Shown here: in pieces, positions 8,810 through 18,400 of the stretch
Position numbering within the stretch: position 1 is the stretch's first letter
Layout: each line of letters starts with the position of its first letter
DNA from: Symbiodinium natans
Lineage: Eukaryota > Sar > Dinophyceae > Suessiales > Symbiodiniaceae
Direction of reading: 5' to 3'
Assembly: GCA_905221605.1 (NCBI GenBank)
Contig: CAJNDS010001391.1
Location: 196,501 to 260,500, forward strand
DNA: 64,000 nt
Translations under genes and position numbers: made by a program
Notes under the pieces: model-generated
What the model saw: the letters and a program-made list of their open reading frames with translations, nothing else
The model's database searches: none
Told to the model about the DNA's origin: nothing

Positions 8810-8895
8810 CTTGAGCCAAATACGATTACCGGGTTCATTAACCCTTCCAACTTCCAACACTAACTCCTTTCTACAATACCAATTGCAGCTCCGCA
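8609..8895 (-). repeat. 5' LTR of the retrotransposon
   Basis: Direct repeat of 1641-1927, at the upstream end of the minus-strand element. It carries the spliced-leader-like TTTGGCTCAAG at 8820-8810 and the ATG of ORF0 at 8809. A promoter is expected here, but no TATA-like box was recognised. Confidence 0.9.
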
Positions 8896-8915
8896 CCCTA
8901 AACCCTAAGCACTCA
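8896..8915 (-). repeat. Continuation of the CCCTAAA repeat after the LTR element
   Basis: CCCTAAACCCTAAGC continues in phase with the repeat that ends at 1640. This shows where the retrotransposon landed. Confidence 0.75.
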
Positions 8916-8924
8916 ATTTGCGCA

Positions 8925-9562
8925 AAAGGTGGCTCTTCAAGAAACATGGCTTGTCGGGAAAAGTTGCTTTTCGCAGACACGGCGCGCTCCAACGCCACGA
9001 GAAAGTAACTTTTCGAGAAAAGTGGCTTTTCGCGAACGCGGCGGCACGCTCCAACACCGCAAGAAAAGTTGCTTTTCGCAAAAAGTGGCTTTTCGAGAAA
9101 GTGGCTTTTCGAGAAAAGTGGCTTTCCGCGGACACGGCGCGCAAAACGTCGCTCGAAAACTCACTTGTCGCGAAAAGTGGCTTTTCGAGAAAAGTGGCTT
9201 TTCGAGAAAAGTACCTTTTCGGGGACACGGTGCGCGCAACGACGCGAGAAAAGTCACTTTTCCGAAAAGTGGCTTTTCGAGAAAAGTGGCTTTTCGCGGA
9301 CACGGCGCGCGCAACATCGCGAGAAAAGTCACTTTTCGCAAAAAGTGGCTTTTCGAGAAAAGTGGCTTTTCGCGGACGCCGCGCGCGCCAACGCGGCGAG
9401 AAAACTCACTTTTCGCAAAAAAGTGGCTTTTCGATAAAAGTGGCTTTTCGACAAAAGTGGCTTTTTGCGGTCACGGCGCGCGCAACGTCGCGAGAAAAGT
9501 CACTTTTCGAGAAAAGTGGCTTTTCGAGAAAAGTGGCTTTTCGGGAAAAGTGGCTTTTCGGG
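8925..9562. repeat. Palindromic satellite array, right copy
   Basis: Same satellite as 112-930: GAAAAGTGGCTTTTCGA units with CGCGGACACGGCGCGC-type spacers (near 8978, 9032, 9127, 9217, 9296, 9373, 9467). Together with the left copy it brackets the telomere-like DNA that received the LTR element. Confidence 0.92.
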
Positions 9563-9574
9563 AGCATTTTCCCC

Positions 9575-10010
9575 GTAACGTCAAAGACACCCCACACGCC
9601 AGCACAGGGCCAGGAGGCGCAGGAAGGTGGTTGCTTCGGTGCCAAAGCGCCCACCCACTTCCAAGGCCAATTACGACCAGGCGACACCGCCGGGCACGGA
9701 GGAGCCTCGGGGTACGTGCCGTGTCGCTTGCGCCGCGCTGCTGCGGTGATGGAGCGCCCCGGCTCGACATCAGCCCGCGTGGGACTCGCCCGTACGTGTG
9801 AGCGGGGAGACGAGCGTGGCGACAACCGCGAGCTGCGAGCCGTGCCAGAAGGACAAGCCGTGGGATGCGCCTGTCGTCTGCGAAAGCGTCGAGCCTACCC
9901 CAACAGCTGGGGGGCGAGTGGCAGGGACAGGCGCCATAGGAGCAGAATGCGGAACTGCGCATTCGGAATGGCATGCCTAAAGCACAGCCGCCGGGCCTCC
10001 TCCTGCAGGC
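9575..10010 (-). pseudogene. LINE remnant B, C-terminal fragment
   Basis: In broken minus-strand frames this fragment repeats landmarks of the LINE copy just upstream. FRILLLWRLSLPLAPQ corresponds to the segment before the zinc knuckle, ARRKRHGTYPE to the ARRK-YPEL motif, and RRCRLVVIGLGSGW to RCRLVVFGLEVGG. It is a second, more decayed 3' end abutting the satellite array. Confidence 0.6.
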
Positions 10011-10079
10011 CTGCACGGCCTCGACGCGACGGCACAGCGCCTGGTTCAGACAGTGGACCAGCAAGAGCTGCCCCATCAC

Positions 10080-13000
10080 CTGCATCCCGTGGGTGGACTG
10101 GCAGCTGGAGGAGAGTCTGCGCGTGGGCCCGCATGGCTGCGAGCGCTGCCAGGGCCGTCCAACGACGCGTCAAGGCCCGAGCAGTGGCGACCTGCGGCCA
10201 AGGGGCCCGCGTTCGGCCGCGGACCCGCGCGAGGCGGCGGAGGAACGCAAGCGTGCTCGTGCTGAAGCGGCCCCCTACCTCAAGGCCGAAGACGACGAGG
10301 CGACATCGGCCCCGCCCCCCCAGCTGCAGTTCAGGGTACGTGCGTTGCTTACGCCGGGCAGCCTGTTCCAGCGCGAGCCCTGGCCGCGCGTCTGCGCCGG
10401 GCCTCGCCTGCCCGTCGCGTCGGACAGGGCTGACCAACGTGGTGTCCACCGCAATCTGCGCCCCCTGCCACAGAGGCAGGCCGTTGGCCACCACCTCGAT
10501 CCTCCGGCCATCCGTCGCCGGCGCGTCGAGGTTGAGGTCCCGAAGGGCGATGCTGGTGGCCACCCGTGCTCCGGCCTCACGGCAAATGCGCGCCGCAGCC
10601 CGTTCAAGGGGCCCCGCTCTCTGCGCGAGCACCCCGACCTGAGCACACGCAGATCTGTGGTCCCCGAGTTCATCAAGGGCCCCCCCACAGCGGCAGCGGC
10701 GAGGGGCGAGTGGCAACGCCAGGCGCAACCGCCTCAGGAGAAAAATTCGGAACTCCCCATTGTCAACCACGAAGTCTGGGCCGCTCGGGACGACGGTGAA
10801 CGCGCAGCTCGCACCTTCGCCGCTCTGGGACAGCAGCAGCGCTCGGGATGCAGGATCCAAGTCAGAGAAAAGCATCTCGAACGCGCGCTTGTCCACAGCA
10901 GCTCCGGCTCCTTGCTGCCAGCCCCGCCTCGTTGGGGCAGGGGGCCCGTCGTCGTCTCCGAGGTTTGGCCGGAGGGGCCATTTCCTCCAACAGCGCTGCC
11001 CACGTGGGCGCCTCGTACCCTTGCAGGCGCAGGGTTTGCGCAGCCTGGTCGGCCTCCCTGACACTGGGGGGCACACCGGTTGCCGCAACACTCAACAGGG
11101 GCCGCATTAGTGTGGCCAATGTGCCTGGATGGCACTCTTGCAGCGCGGTGACCGTGTCTGCCCATGAGGCCCAATATGCTGCATGCCTGTGCTCCCTGGC
11201 AGGCGACAAGCCCAAGCCCCCATGCGAAGCGGCAGGCGAGCACGCCTCGCACTATTGGGAGGGAGCTCCAACGGCACATCCCCCCCCAGACAACAAGGTC
11301 GCCAGGCAGCGCAGGATGGCCTCATCGTGCGACGCCGCGTACGCCTCCGTTGCGCTCGGCGGCACCGTGCGCAGCAAATAGTTGCACCGTGGCGCCGCAC
11401 AGAACAACAGCAGAAGCCACGCGCTCTGGAGGTCCTGCACTGCCGGTAGCCGCGCGAGAAGGACGTCGTGCTGGCCTCGCTTGTCTTCTAGAAAGCGCGC
11501 GACGTACTCTCTACTACCTATGGGAGTCCCCAGCACTACAAGGCCCTGCTCCTCAGGCGGCAAGGTCCAGCTCCCGGTCCAACAGGGTGGGTCGCCCGCC
11601 CGGCGGGGCAGCGCAGCCGGAGGCTCCTCGCCAGCGGCGTTCCATGCCCTGGTCTTACCGAGATGGACCTGGACGTTGGCGTGCTGGGACAGCGCCTCTT
11701 GGGCAGACCGCAGCGCGGGGAGCGTCCTCGCCGGAGTGGACGTGACGTAGATGTCATCCAGGAAGGCAAAGAGTCGCTCGTCCTGCCGCAACCGGGAGTG
11801 AAGGTGGAGAAGGGCAGCATGTTGGCCGAGCGCGTATAACCCCGGCATCAGCGGGTCGCCTTGTTCCCCTCCCTCTCCCTGCAGCACCTCGTGCCCCTCC
11901 CCCCGCCCATCATAGTAGATGTAGCGGCTGGGCTGGCCATAGAACAAGTGCGCGAACGGGAGCAGGCCGGCCAGCGGGGCGTGGGAGCTCAGCGCCCGCA
12001 GCATACTGGCACGGGAGATGTGGTCGTACGCGCCCACGCCATCTATGCTCAGCACCGTTGTTCGAGGGTCGGCCTCCGTTGCGGCCCGCAACGCACGGGC
12101 CAGCGCTTCTGCGCCGGCGCGCGTGCCAAGTGCGAACTGGAATGGCGCGCACGCCTGCCGAAACTGTTCCCCGAACTGCTGCGCCAGCGTGCGTGCCACG
12201 AGCCGGCGAAACACATCCCCCATCACCAATGCCCTGACTCCGCCCGTTGGCTTGGTCAGCGCGACCATCCGACCTATCCTCAGCGCACATGCGATCTCTC
12301 CCGGCACGTCAGCTACTGCGAGTCTGCCTGCTACGCGGCCGAGAAGCTCGGTGCCGAGCTCCTCGTCCAGCATGACCCGCAGATGCTCATTTGTACAGCC
12401 CGACGGCCCAGCCGCTGCACCCCGTCGGGCACGGCGGAGGTTGTCCAGCAGCCGCCGTCGGCAAAGTTCGATGACGGGCGAGGAACGCGTGTCCAAAGGC
12501 GGTTCGAGGGGACCTGAACGGTGGGAGGGCGTCTGTCCGGGTCGCGCAGCTCCGCCAGCGTTTCGGCAGTGGCGGGTGCCAAGGGGGAAGCGGTCAAGGC
12601 CTGGGCAGCGGCCGAGAGCTCGCCCATATGGGCGAGGGCTGCAGCTCTCTCCGCCCGTCGTCGGACGTCATCATCCGACCCGTCAGCCGGCCGGCTACGC
12701 GCGGGAGCTGTAGTCACTACCGCGGATTCCCGAGCTGCGGCCACACACTCGTGGAGCAACTGAGCCCATCTGCCCTCACAGAACAGGCGCTCCCGGCGCG
12801 CCAACTCATCACGAGGGACCCGGGACGCCCCGGGCGCCCTGAAGAGCAGCATCCGCGGCGCCAGGACAAACAGCTTCCAGCCATCCAGTTCCGTGTCCGT
12901 ACCTGGGGCGTTCAAGATCGCCTCAAGAGCGATGCGCATGGCGTTTCTCAGGAGTCCACGCATTTGTCGTGGCGGGGTTTGGAACGTGTAGACCCGCTCG

Positions 13001-13560
13001 CCGAGTTCAGCAGCGAGATCAACGCCGCGCAGCTGTGGCAACAGTGCAGGTAGTCCGGCAGGTGAAGCCTGCGGTTGGCTGCGCTGCGCACTGCCTGCCG
13101 CCCCGTGTGGAGCCTGGTCGCTGTCGGTGTCGAGTTGCGTGGCCGCCACGGGCGCTGTCACCTGCCGTTCGCCTTGCCGTCGCCCGCGTCCGCGACCCCC
13201 GCGCCCCCGCCGCCCACGTCCGCGAGCGCGAGCAGCGAGCCCAGCAACGTGCGACACATGTGCATCAGCGCTGGAAGCTGCCGGCGCAGCGCTTGGAGCA
13301 TCGGCCACGGGGATGGGAGGTGCTACTAGCGCTGCGGCGCCCGCCGAGATGCGCGATGCTGCCGCCTCCCCGGCGAAGCAGATCAGCAACGCTTCCTGCG
13401 AGCTGGCAGCAAGGTAGTGGTTATCGGACACCAGTGCCGCGACTGCCACGGGCAACATGATTCCGCCCTGCGTCGGCGCCACGGCCCGAAGGCGGCGCAG
13501 GGCCGCGTCCGGTGTCAACGTCGCACCCGCTCGCGTCTGGTGGTCGAGGCTCAAGGGCTA
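10080..13560 (-). pseudogene. LINE retrotransposon A, frameshifted copy
   Basis: A near-full-length non-LTR element split over several frames. N-terminal part (about 13554-12500): a GRGRRGRGGRGRGRRQG basic region, then DGWKLFVLAPRMLLFR. Reverse transcriptase (12496-11270): GPSGCTNEHL, RMVALTKPTGGVRALV, VLSIDGVGAYDHIS, GEGGEQGDPLMPGLYAL and FAFLDDIYV, the catalytic box with L in place of the usual A/V. Downstream frames give AAYWASWAD (about 11190). Next come a CCHC-like knuckle CRCGGALDELGDHRSAC (about 10700-10640) and DGRRIEVVANGLPLWQGAQI followed by VDTTLVSP and ARRKQRTYPEL, which resembles a restriction-like (PD-(D/E)XK) endonuclease. At least three frame changes (near 12490, 11270 and 11090) make it inactive. 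Confidence 0.85.
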
Positions 13561-13744
13561 CGGCATTTTTTCGCACCCTTTTAGCAAGCATCCGATCGCG
13601 GTCCCAGTGCAGCAGACCACCGAGCCTTACCGAACCCACAACCTGCCTAACCTCCGACCCGGCTCACCCCAAGGCGAGCGGCGGCGACTCAGCAGAGTCA
13701 ACGAGGACGTCTCGCTTTTCAATCTTTCTGACACTGATGCGGCA
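13561..13744. other. Unassigned spacer between LINE copies
   Basis: No motif recognised; this is possibly the 5' UTR of LINE A. Confidence 0.4.
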
Positions 13745-14020
13745 TCTCGAGAGGGCTGAGTTGACAGTGCCATCACCACTCTGCCGCGTTCTGCTGCTAC
13801 GACGGCTTGGCCTGCCGCTGCCAGTCGCACCGCGCATGTGCACCTGCCGAGGTCGCCTCGAACCCTTCGGCGACCTCAGGGCTGGATGTGCGACTTCCGT
13901 TGTGCTCGCATTTCGAGCCCTCCCTCTCGAGCGGGCAGTGGCGCGGGTTTGTCATGCGGCCGGGGAAAAGGTCGCCCGCAACGTGCGCCTGTCTGACATG
14001 GACATGCCTGGACAACGATG
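13745..14020 (+). pseudogene. LINE remnant C, zinc-knuckle fragment
   Basis: The plus-strand frame reads LCRVLLLRRLGLPLPVAP, then CTCRGRLEPFGDLRAGC (knuckle, with its His replaced by Arg), then RALPLERAVARVCHAAG and VARNVRLSDMDM, the region before the endonuclease motif. The similarity stops at about 14010. It is in the opposite orientation to LINE A. Confidence 0.7.
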
Positions 14021-14614
14021 CCATCTCCTGGACCTGCCGGTCCGTCGGCTTCATCATGGCCATCGCCTAAACAGTTGCAGAGTTGCAAAGTTGCAGTGGG
14101 GCAGACGGCCCTTTCGCAGACCCATTGTGCTCCTCGCCCGGAGTCTGATGCGCTTCACGCAGCAGCCTCGCGCGGACGGAGGTCCATGCACGGTACGCAC
14201 ATCGCTACATCTCACTGCATCTGGGCTACCACCGTGGCTGTACAAGTCTTGCACGGGTCTGCACATTTTTCCCGCCCGCAGTCAGGTGTCCCGGTGTCGG
14301 CGCACGCGGGGATGCCCTCACAGCCCGCTGGGCTCTGGCGGCAGTTGGCCGGCCCTCGTGGCCGTCTGTTGGGTCACGAGGCCCCACGATGGGCAGCTCC
14401 AGAAGCGAACACAAGTCTTCGTCACTACTGGTGAGCAAGCAGGAGCATCAAACCCCGACTGGATTTGGGGAGGTGAGCGGAAAACCCCGCCGAAACGAAA
14501 CAAAACGATCATGCATACTACAGAAGGTGTCAGGAGCCAGGAGATGTGTCAGGAGAGCAACCCCACATGCACGCAACCGCACCTTCGCGTGTGCAGAACT
14601 CCGCAGTCTGCTTG

Positions 14615-14998
<384 letters not shown>

Positions 14999-15004
14999 CT
15001 TTTT

Positions 15005-15250
15005 TTATTTTTCTCACGTGGTGTTTTTGGGCAGCGGCGAGCGCGCAGGAGCTCGGGGTAGGTCTGGCGGCGTTTGCGTCGGGCGGCGCAATCAACAACC
15101 CGACCGGGATGCATGTCAGCACCGGCTGGGCGTCGCCTGCCTATGGTGGCATCCACAGCTTGCTGTGCACCATGCCACAAGGACAGGCCGTTTGCGACGA
15201 CTTCGATGCGGCGGTCATCCGAGAACGGGACATCGATCACAGATGTTTTT
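15005..15250 (-). pseudogene. LINE remnant D, endonuclease fragment
   Basis: The minus-strand frame reads VPFSDDRRIEVVANGLSLW, then HGAQQAVDA and AARRKRRQTYPELLRARRC. These are the conserved motifs of LINE A's C-terminal domain. It ends against the (TG)n array. Confidence 0.7.
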
Positions 15251-15775
15251 ACTTTTGCTCATGTTCGTTCTATCGGTTGCCGCGTCTATCAGCTGTGCAC
15301 ATGTTTGTGAAAATGGCGCAGCTACCGAGCAAGGCACCTGGCCATGCAGGCCTCCGATTTCGTCCAGCGGGCGGCTGGTCAAAAGCTGCCCGGCAGTCCA
15401 ATATGCGGCATGGGTTCAAAAGTGAAGGCTGCGTTTCGGAACGCGTTTCTGCGCTTTTGGTACTGAGGATGCTAAAACATGCAGAATCTCCTGAAACCAA
15501 CGACTCGCTGCGATCATGGAACCCTGTTGATGGTGCCAAGGTTACCGATCATGAATTCATGTTAGGCTTGCAAAAGGTGTTTGGGGTGACTCTTTTCAGA
15601 GATTTTGATTTCATTCGTCGCGGAAAGCCGCGATTGTCTTTGCATGTAGACGGCAACCGAGGAAAGGTCCAGACTCCCTTGCCTCTCGCCAGCCTCGCAT
15701 GATGGTGCTGCTTGTGCAGCGGCAGAAAGGTCGCATGTTTAGCCCCCGATGCAAGGACGGACGTGTTCAGACCGC
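15251..15775. other. Unassigned sequence between LINE remnants
   Basis: No similarity to the LINE motifs and no convincing frame was seen. Confidence 0.4.
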
Positions 15776-15779
15776 CTCG

Positions 15780-16999
15780 AGACGCGGCCAGGCCGGCAGG
15801 CTCCTTACCGGCGACATTCCATACGCGGGTCTTGCCTCGAGTGCCTCGCCTTCTGCGTCGGTCTTGTCGAGCCAGGTGTAGATACTGGCACTGCCATGGG
15901 CCTGTATGGCTGGGGCGAGCGGTGGGCAGGGTAAGCTCCCGGAGTTTGTCGTAAGGCCACGGAGACATCCCGTTCACAACGATTTCGATGCGGCGGTCAT
16001 CCGAGACCGGGACATCGATGTCCATATATGATCGTGGAGCGAGACTGGGTGCAGGTCGCCCGGGAAGCGGTGGGGTCGGAAGGTCAAGTCGTTCCGCAGC
16101 AGTGGCTGGCCAACACCACCGCCCCGCAGGTCGGAGCGCAGGACCGTCGCAGACTCGACCTCGTCGTGTACGGGGCGCTGCGCAGCGGGGGGGCGCAGTG
16201 CTGCGACGCCACGCTGGTTTCCCCGCTCACGCGATCGGGGCACCCGCAGCCGTGCGCAGCGGCCGTGGACGGAGCCGTGCTGCGGGTGGCTGAGCGCCGC
16301 AAGCACGCCGCGTACCCGGAGCTCACGCGAGGGGGGCCGCAAACGCTCGTCGTGCTCGGCTCCGAGGTGGGCGGCCGCTGGAACGCTCAGGCCCGAGGCT
16401 TCGTGCGAGACCTGGTGCGTCTCAAGGCGTACCGCGCCCCCCTCCCCGTGCGCGCGGCAGCGACAGCAGCTTGGGCGAGGCGCTGGTGGAGCATGCTTTC
16501 GGTCGCGGTGCAGCAGGCAGTCGCCAGTACGGCTCTTGGAGGTGCCTGGCGGCAGCCGCTGCAACCTGAGGCTGGCGAAGGCCCGCCGCTCGACAGCGTC
16601 ATCCAACACGCTGCCCCTGAGGGCCACAGTCGCCTGCCCCTGCGGCCGTAGCGAAGGGACTCCTTCCAGCTGGCGGAAAAAGGTGCGAGAAAAAAAAAAA
16701 TCCATATATATGTCCATGTCAGACAGGCGAACGTTGCGGGCGACACTCGCAGGAATTCCCCAAACTCGCGTTCTTCCTGCCCGGGCGGCCGCGCGGCGTG
16801 CTGCCGTGAGAGGCAATGCGGGTTTGGTGGAGGACTGCCCTGCGCGGACCAAACGAGCTGCCAGCGGCGCCTGGGCTCGAATGGTCGCCAAGCAGTCCGC
16901 CCAGGAGGCCCTGTAGGCGGCGGGAGCGGCGTTGACGGGCCTCGCTCTGGCAACGCGTGTAAATCCACTGGCTGTGCCACGACTCGAAGCCTGAATCAC
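15780..16999 (-). pseudogene. LINE remnant E, mosaic copy split by a younger insertion
   Basis: Minus strand, read from 16999. AAYRASWADCLATIRAQ (post-RT region) is followed near 16760-16701 by VARNVRLSDMDI. After the 16030-16700 insertion it resumes at 16029 with DVPVSDDRRIEIVVNGMSPW. It then jumps to GKTRVWNVAGKEPAG near 15840, which belongs to the RT domain. The order is scrambled relative to LINE A, so this is a rearranged fossil. Confidence 0.65.
16030..16700 (+). mobile_element. 5'-truncated LINE G insertion with TSD and poly(A)
   Basis: A plus-strand insert flanked by a 9-bp direct repeat TCCATATAT (16021-16029 and 16701-16709) and ending in ten A's (16691-16700). It holds an open frame to TAG at 16649-16651 that encodes the LINE C-terminal domain. 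Landmarks are CDATLVSPLTRSGHP, AERRKHAAYPEL and TLVVLGSEVGGRW, followed by helices typical of these elements. The 3' UTR is only about 40 bp. TSD, poly(A) and 5' truncation are the signature of target-primed reverse transcription. The frame is intact, so it is younger than its surroundings. Confidence 0.85.
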
Positions 17000-17059
17000 C
17001 CATTGGGGACCAATTCAATGCATGCGTACATTAGGAAGCTCAACAAAACCTATTGCAAG

Positions 17060-18400
17060 TCCTGCCAGGCGTCGGCAGCACACGGCAGGGATGCGAGCGC
17101 GGCGCCGGGTGGCGCTGAGGCTGCTGTGCACGCAACGCGGACTTGGATGGCCCGCCACTTCGGCCCGGGAAAAGAGTTGGTCAAGCTTGACTTTCGCAAC
17201 GCATTCAAAACGGTGCCGCCAAGCAGCCTTGCACACTGCTGGCCGTTGGTTCGTGAACTGTTGCTGCAGCGCACAGTCGTCCGCGATGACTCGGCCACGC
17301 TGGCCGCGTCTGACAGACGGAGGCGTTCGCACGTGACCGCACATGGTCATGCTGCCCGTGACAGCGCTTGCTCAGCAACAGCGGCCCCCAACAGCTCGTC
17401 GTCTGCGGTTCGGAGGTCGTGGCCACCATCTTCGTCCGCGGCCGCTGCCGACGGCATGGGGTCTCGTAGGTCAGTGCTGGAAAAAGCGCAAAAAAGGCAA
17501 AGTCAAAGAAATGAAGGCGCCTCAAAAGGACAAGGACGAATGCCTCTCAGCTCTGTGGCTCTCTGCGGTGCCTGTCCTGGAACGGCGCCAGACCTTCACG
17601 AAGTGTTGGCCGTGCGGGCGGTGGTCCGGGAACGTAATGATGCGCAGGTCGTCCAGGTAGGCCATACAAAGCATCGCCCTGCTCGCAGCACTCGCCTTGG
17701 ACAACTTCCCTGCAACATCCCCACCTGCCATTTTCTCATCGAGGGCTGGCCGAAAAAAACATCCAGTCGAATGGTAGAAGTTCGAGGGGCGAGCTCATGG
17801 TAAGGATGGGTGGCACGGTCGAACACGGAGGCCCACAGCTTACAATTGCGAGCCTGCGCGAAAACGAGGCGGCGAAAGGCGTCGCCTGTGGCTATGCCCG
17901 GCCCTCCGGTGTCGGGCTTCCGCAAAGCCGTCAGATGCCATCAGGCGGGCCATGGCGAGCGGCGTCCGAATCTCTGCCGGGACTTGCGCGCGTGCGAGCT
18001 GTTGGCTTCTGCACTCTGTAGCAAGAGCTTCAAGTGCTCAGCCCACATGCCACACATCCCTGCCGCCCCTCTTCGCGTAGACTCAACGCGCCGTCGCCAC
18101 CGCTCTGACGGGCAACTGCACTCCATGTTGAGGCTCATATTCGAGGAGTTCGGCGGGCAGTGGGTTGGCAGCATGTGCAGGCACGAGCAGGAACATCTTC
18201 CAGGCCCCGCGTCGAGCGGGCATCGGTCGCATCAGCGCCGAGCCAGGCTTGGCCGCTGTACGGACCTCGGCGAGCGCGTGTACCAGCTCGCCAGGCATAC
18301 GCGCTTGGCGTGGTCGAGGTCGAAAAAAAAGTCCCTCTCCACAAAACGCTCGTATTCTTGATGGGCCACACACTGCAAGCTGAAAGTATGTGAGTTTTTC
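17060..18400 (-). pseudogene. LINE remnant F, broken reverse transcriptase
   Basis: Fragments in several frames. On the plus strand GGAEAAVHATRTWM and KLDFRNAFKTVP (17085-17225) resemble RT motif A. On the minus strand CMAYLDDLRIITF (about 17690-17640) is the YLDD box, KPDTGGPGIATGDAFRRLV (about 17920-17860) an upstream RT motif, GMWAEHLKLLLQ (about 18050) the finger region, and GAWKMFLLVP (about 18220) an N-terminal element. The mixed strands indicate an inversion or two overlapping copies. Confidence 0.7.

Larger units (their letters stand above)
1641..8895 (-). mobile_element. Intact gag-only (non-autonomous) LTR retrotransposon
   Basis: The element has two direct repeats of 287 bp (1641-1927 and 8609-8895) that look identical by eye, flanked by CCCTA on both sides (1636-1640 and 8896-8900). 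On the minus strand each LTR begins TGCGGAGC and ends CCCCCGTA. Directly inside the 5' LTR is GGTTATGAGCCC (8608-8597), which matches the half-tRNA-Met anticodon-type primer site known from copia-like elements; directly before the 3' LTR is GGACAGGGGGAG, a polypurine tract. The interior codes for three overlapping frames with CCCH zinc fingers but shows no protease, integrase, reverse transcriptase or RNase H motif. That suggests a TR-GAG/LARD-like element mobilised in trans. Identical LTRs imply a recent insertion. Family assignment to Ty1/copia rests on the primer site only. Confidence 0.88.

Noticed and set aside
8357..8998. A 213-codon frame starting outside the LTR element in the satellite
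   Set aside because: The part before the LTR is satellite; only the portion from the ATG at 8809 inside the LTR is considered.
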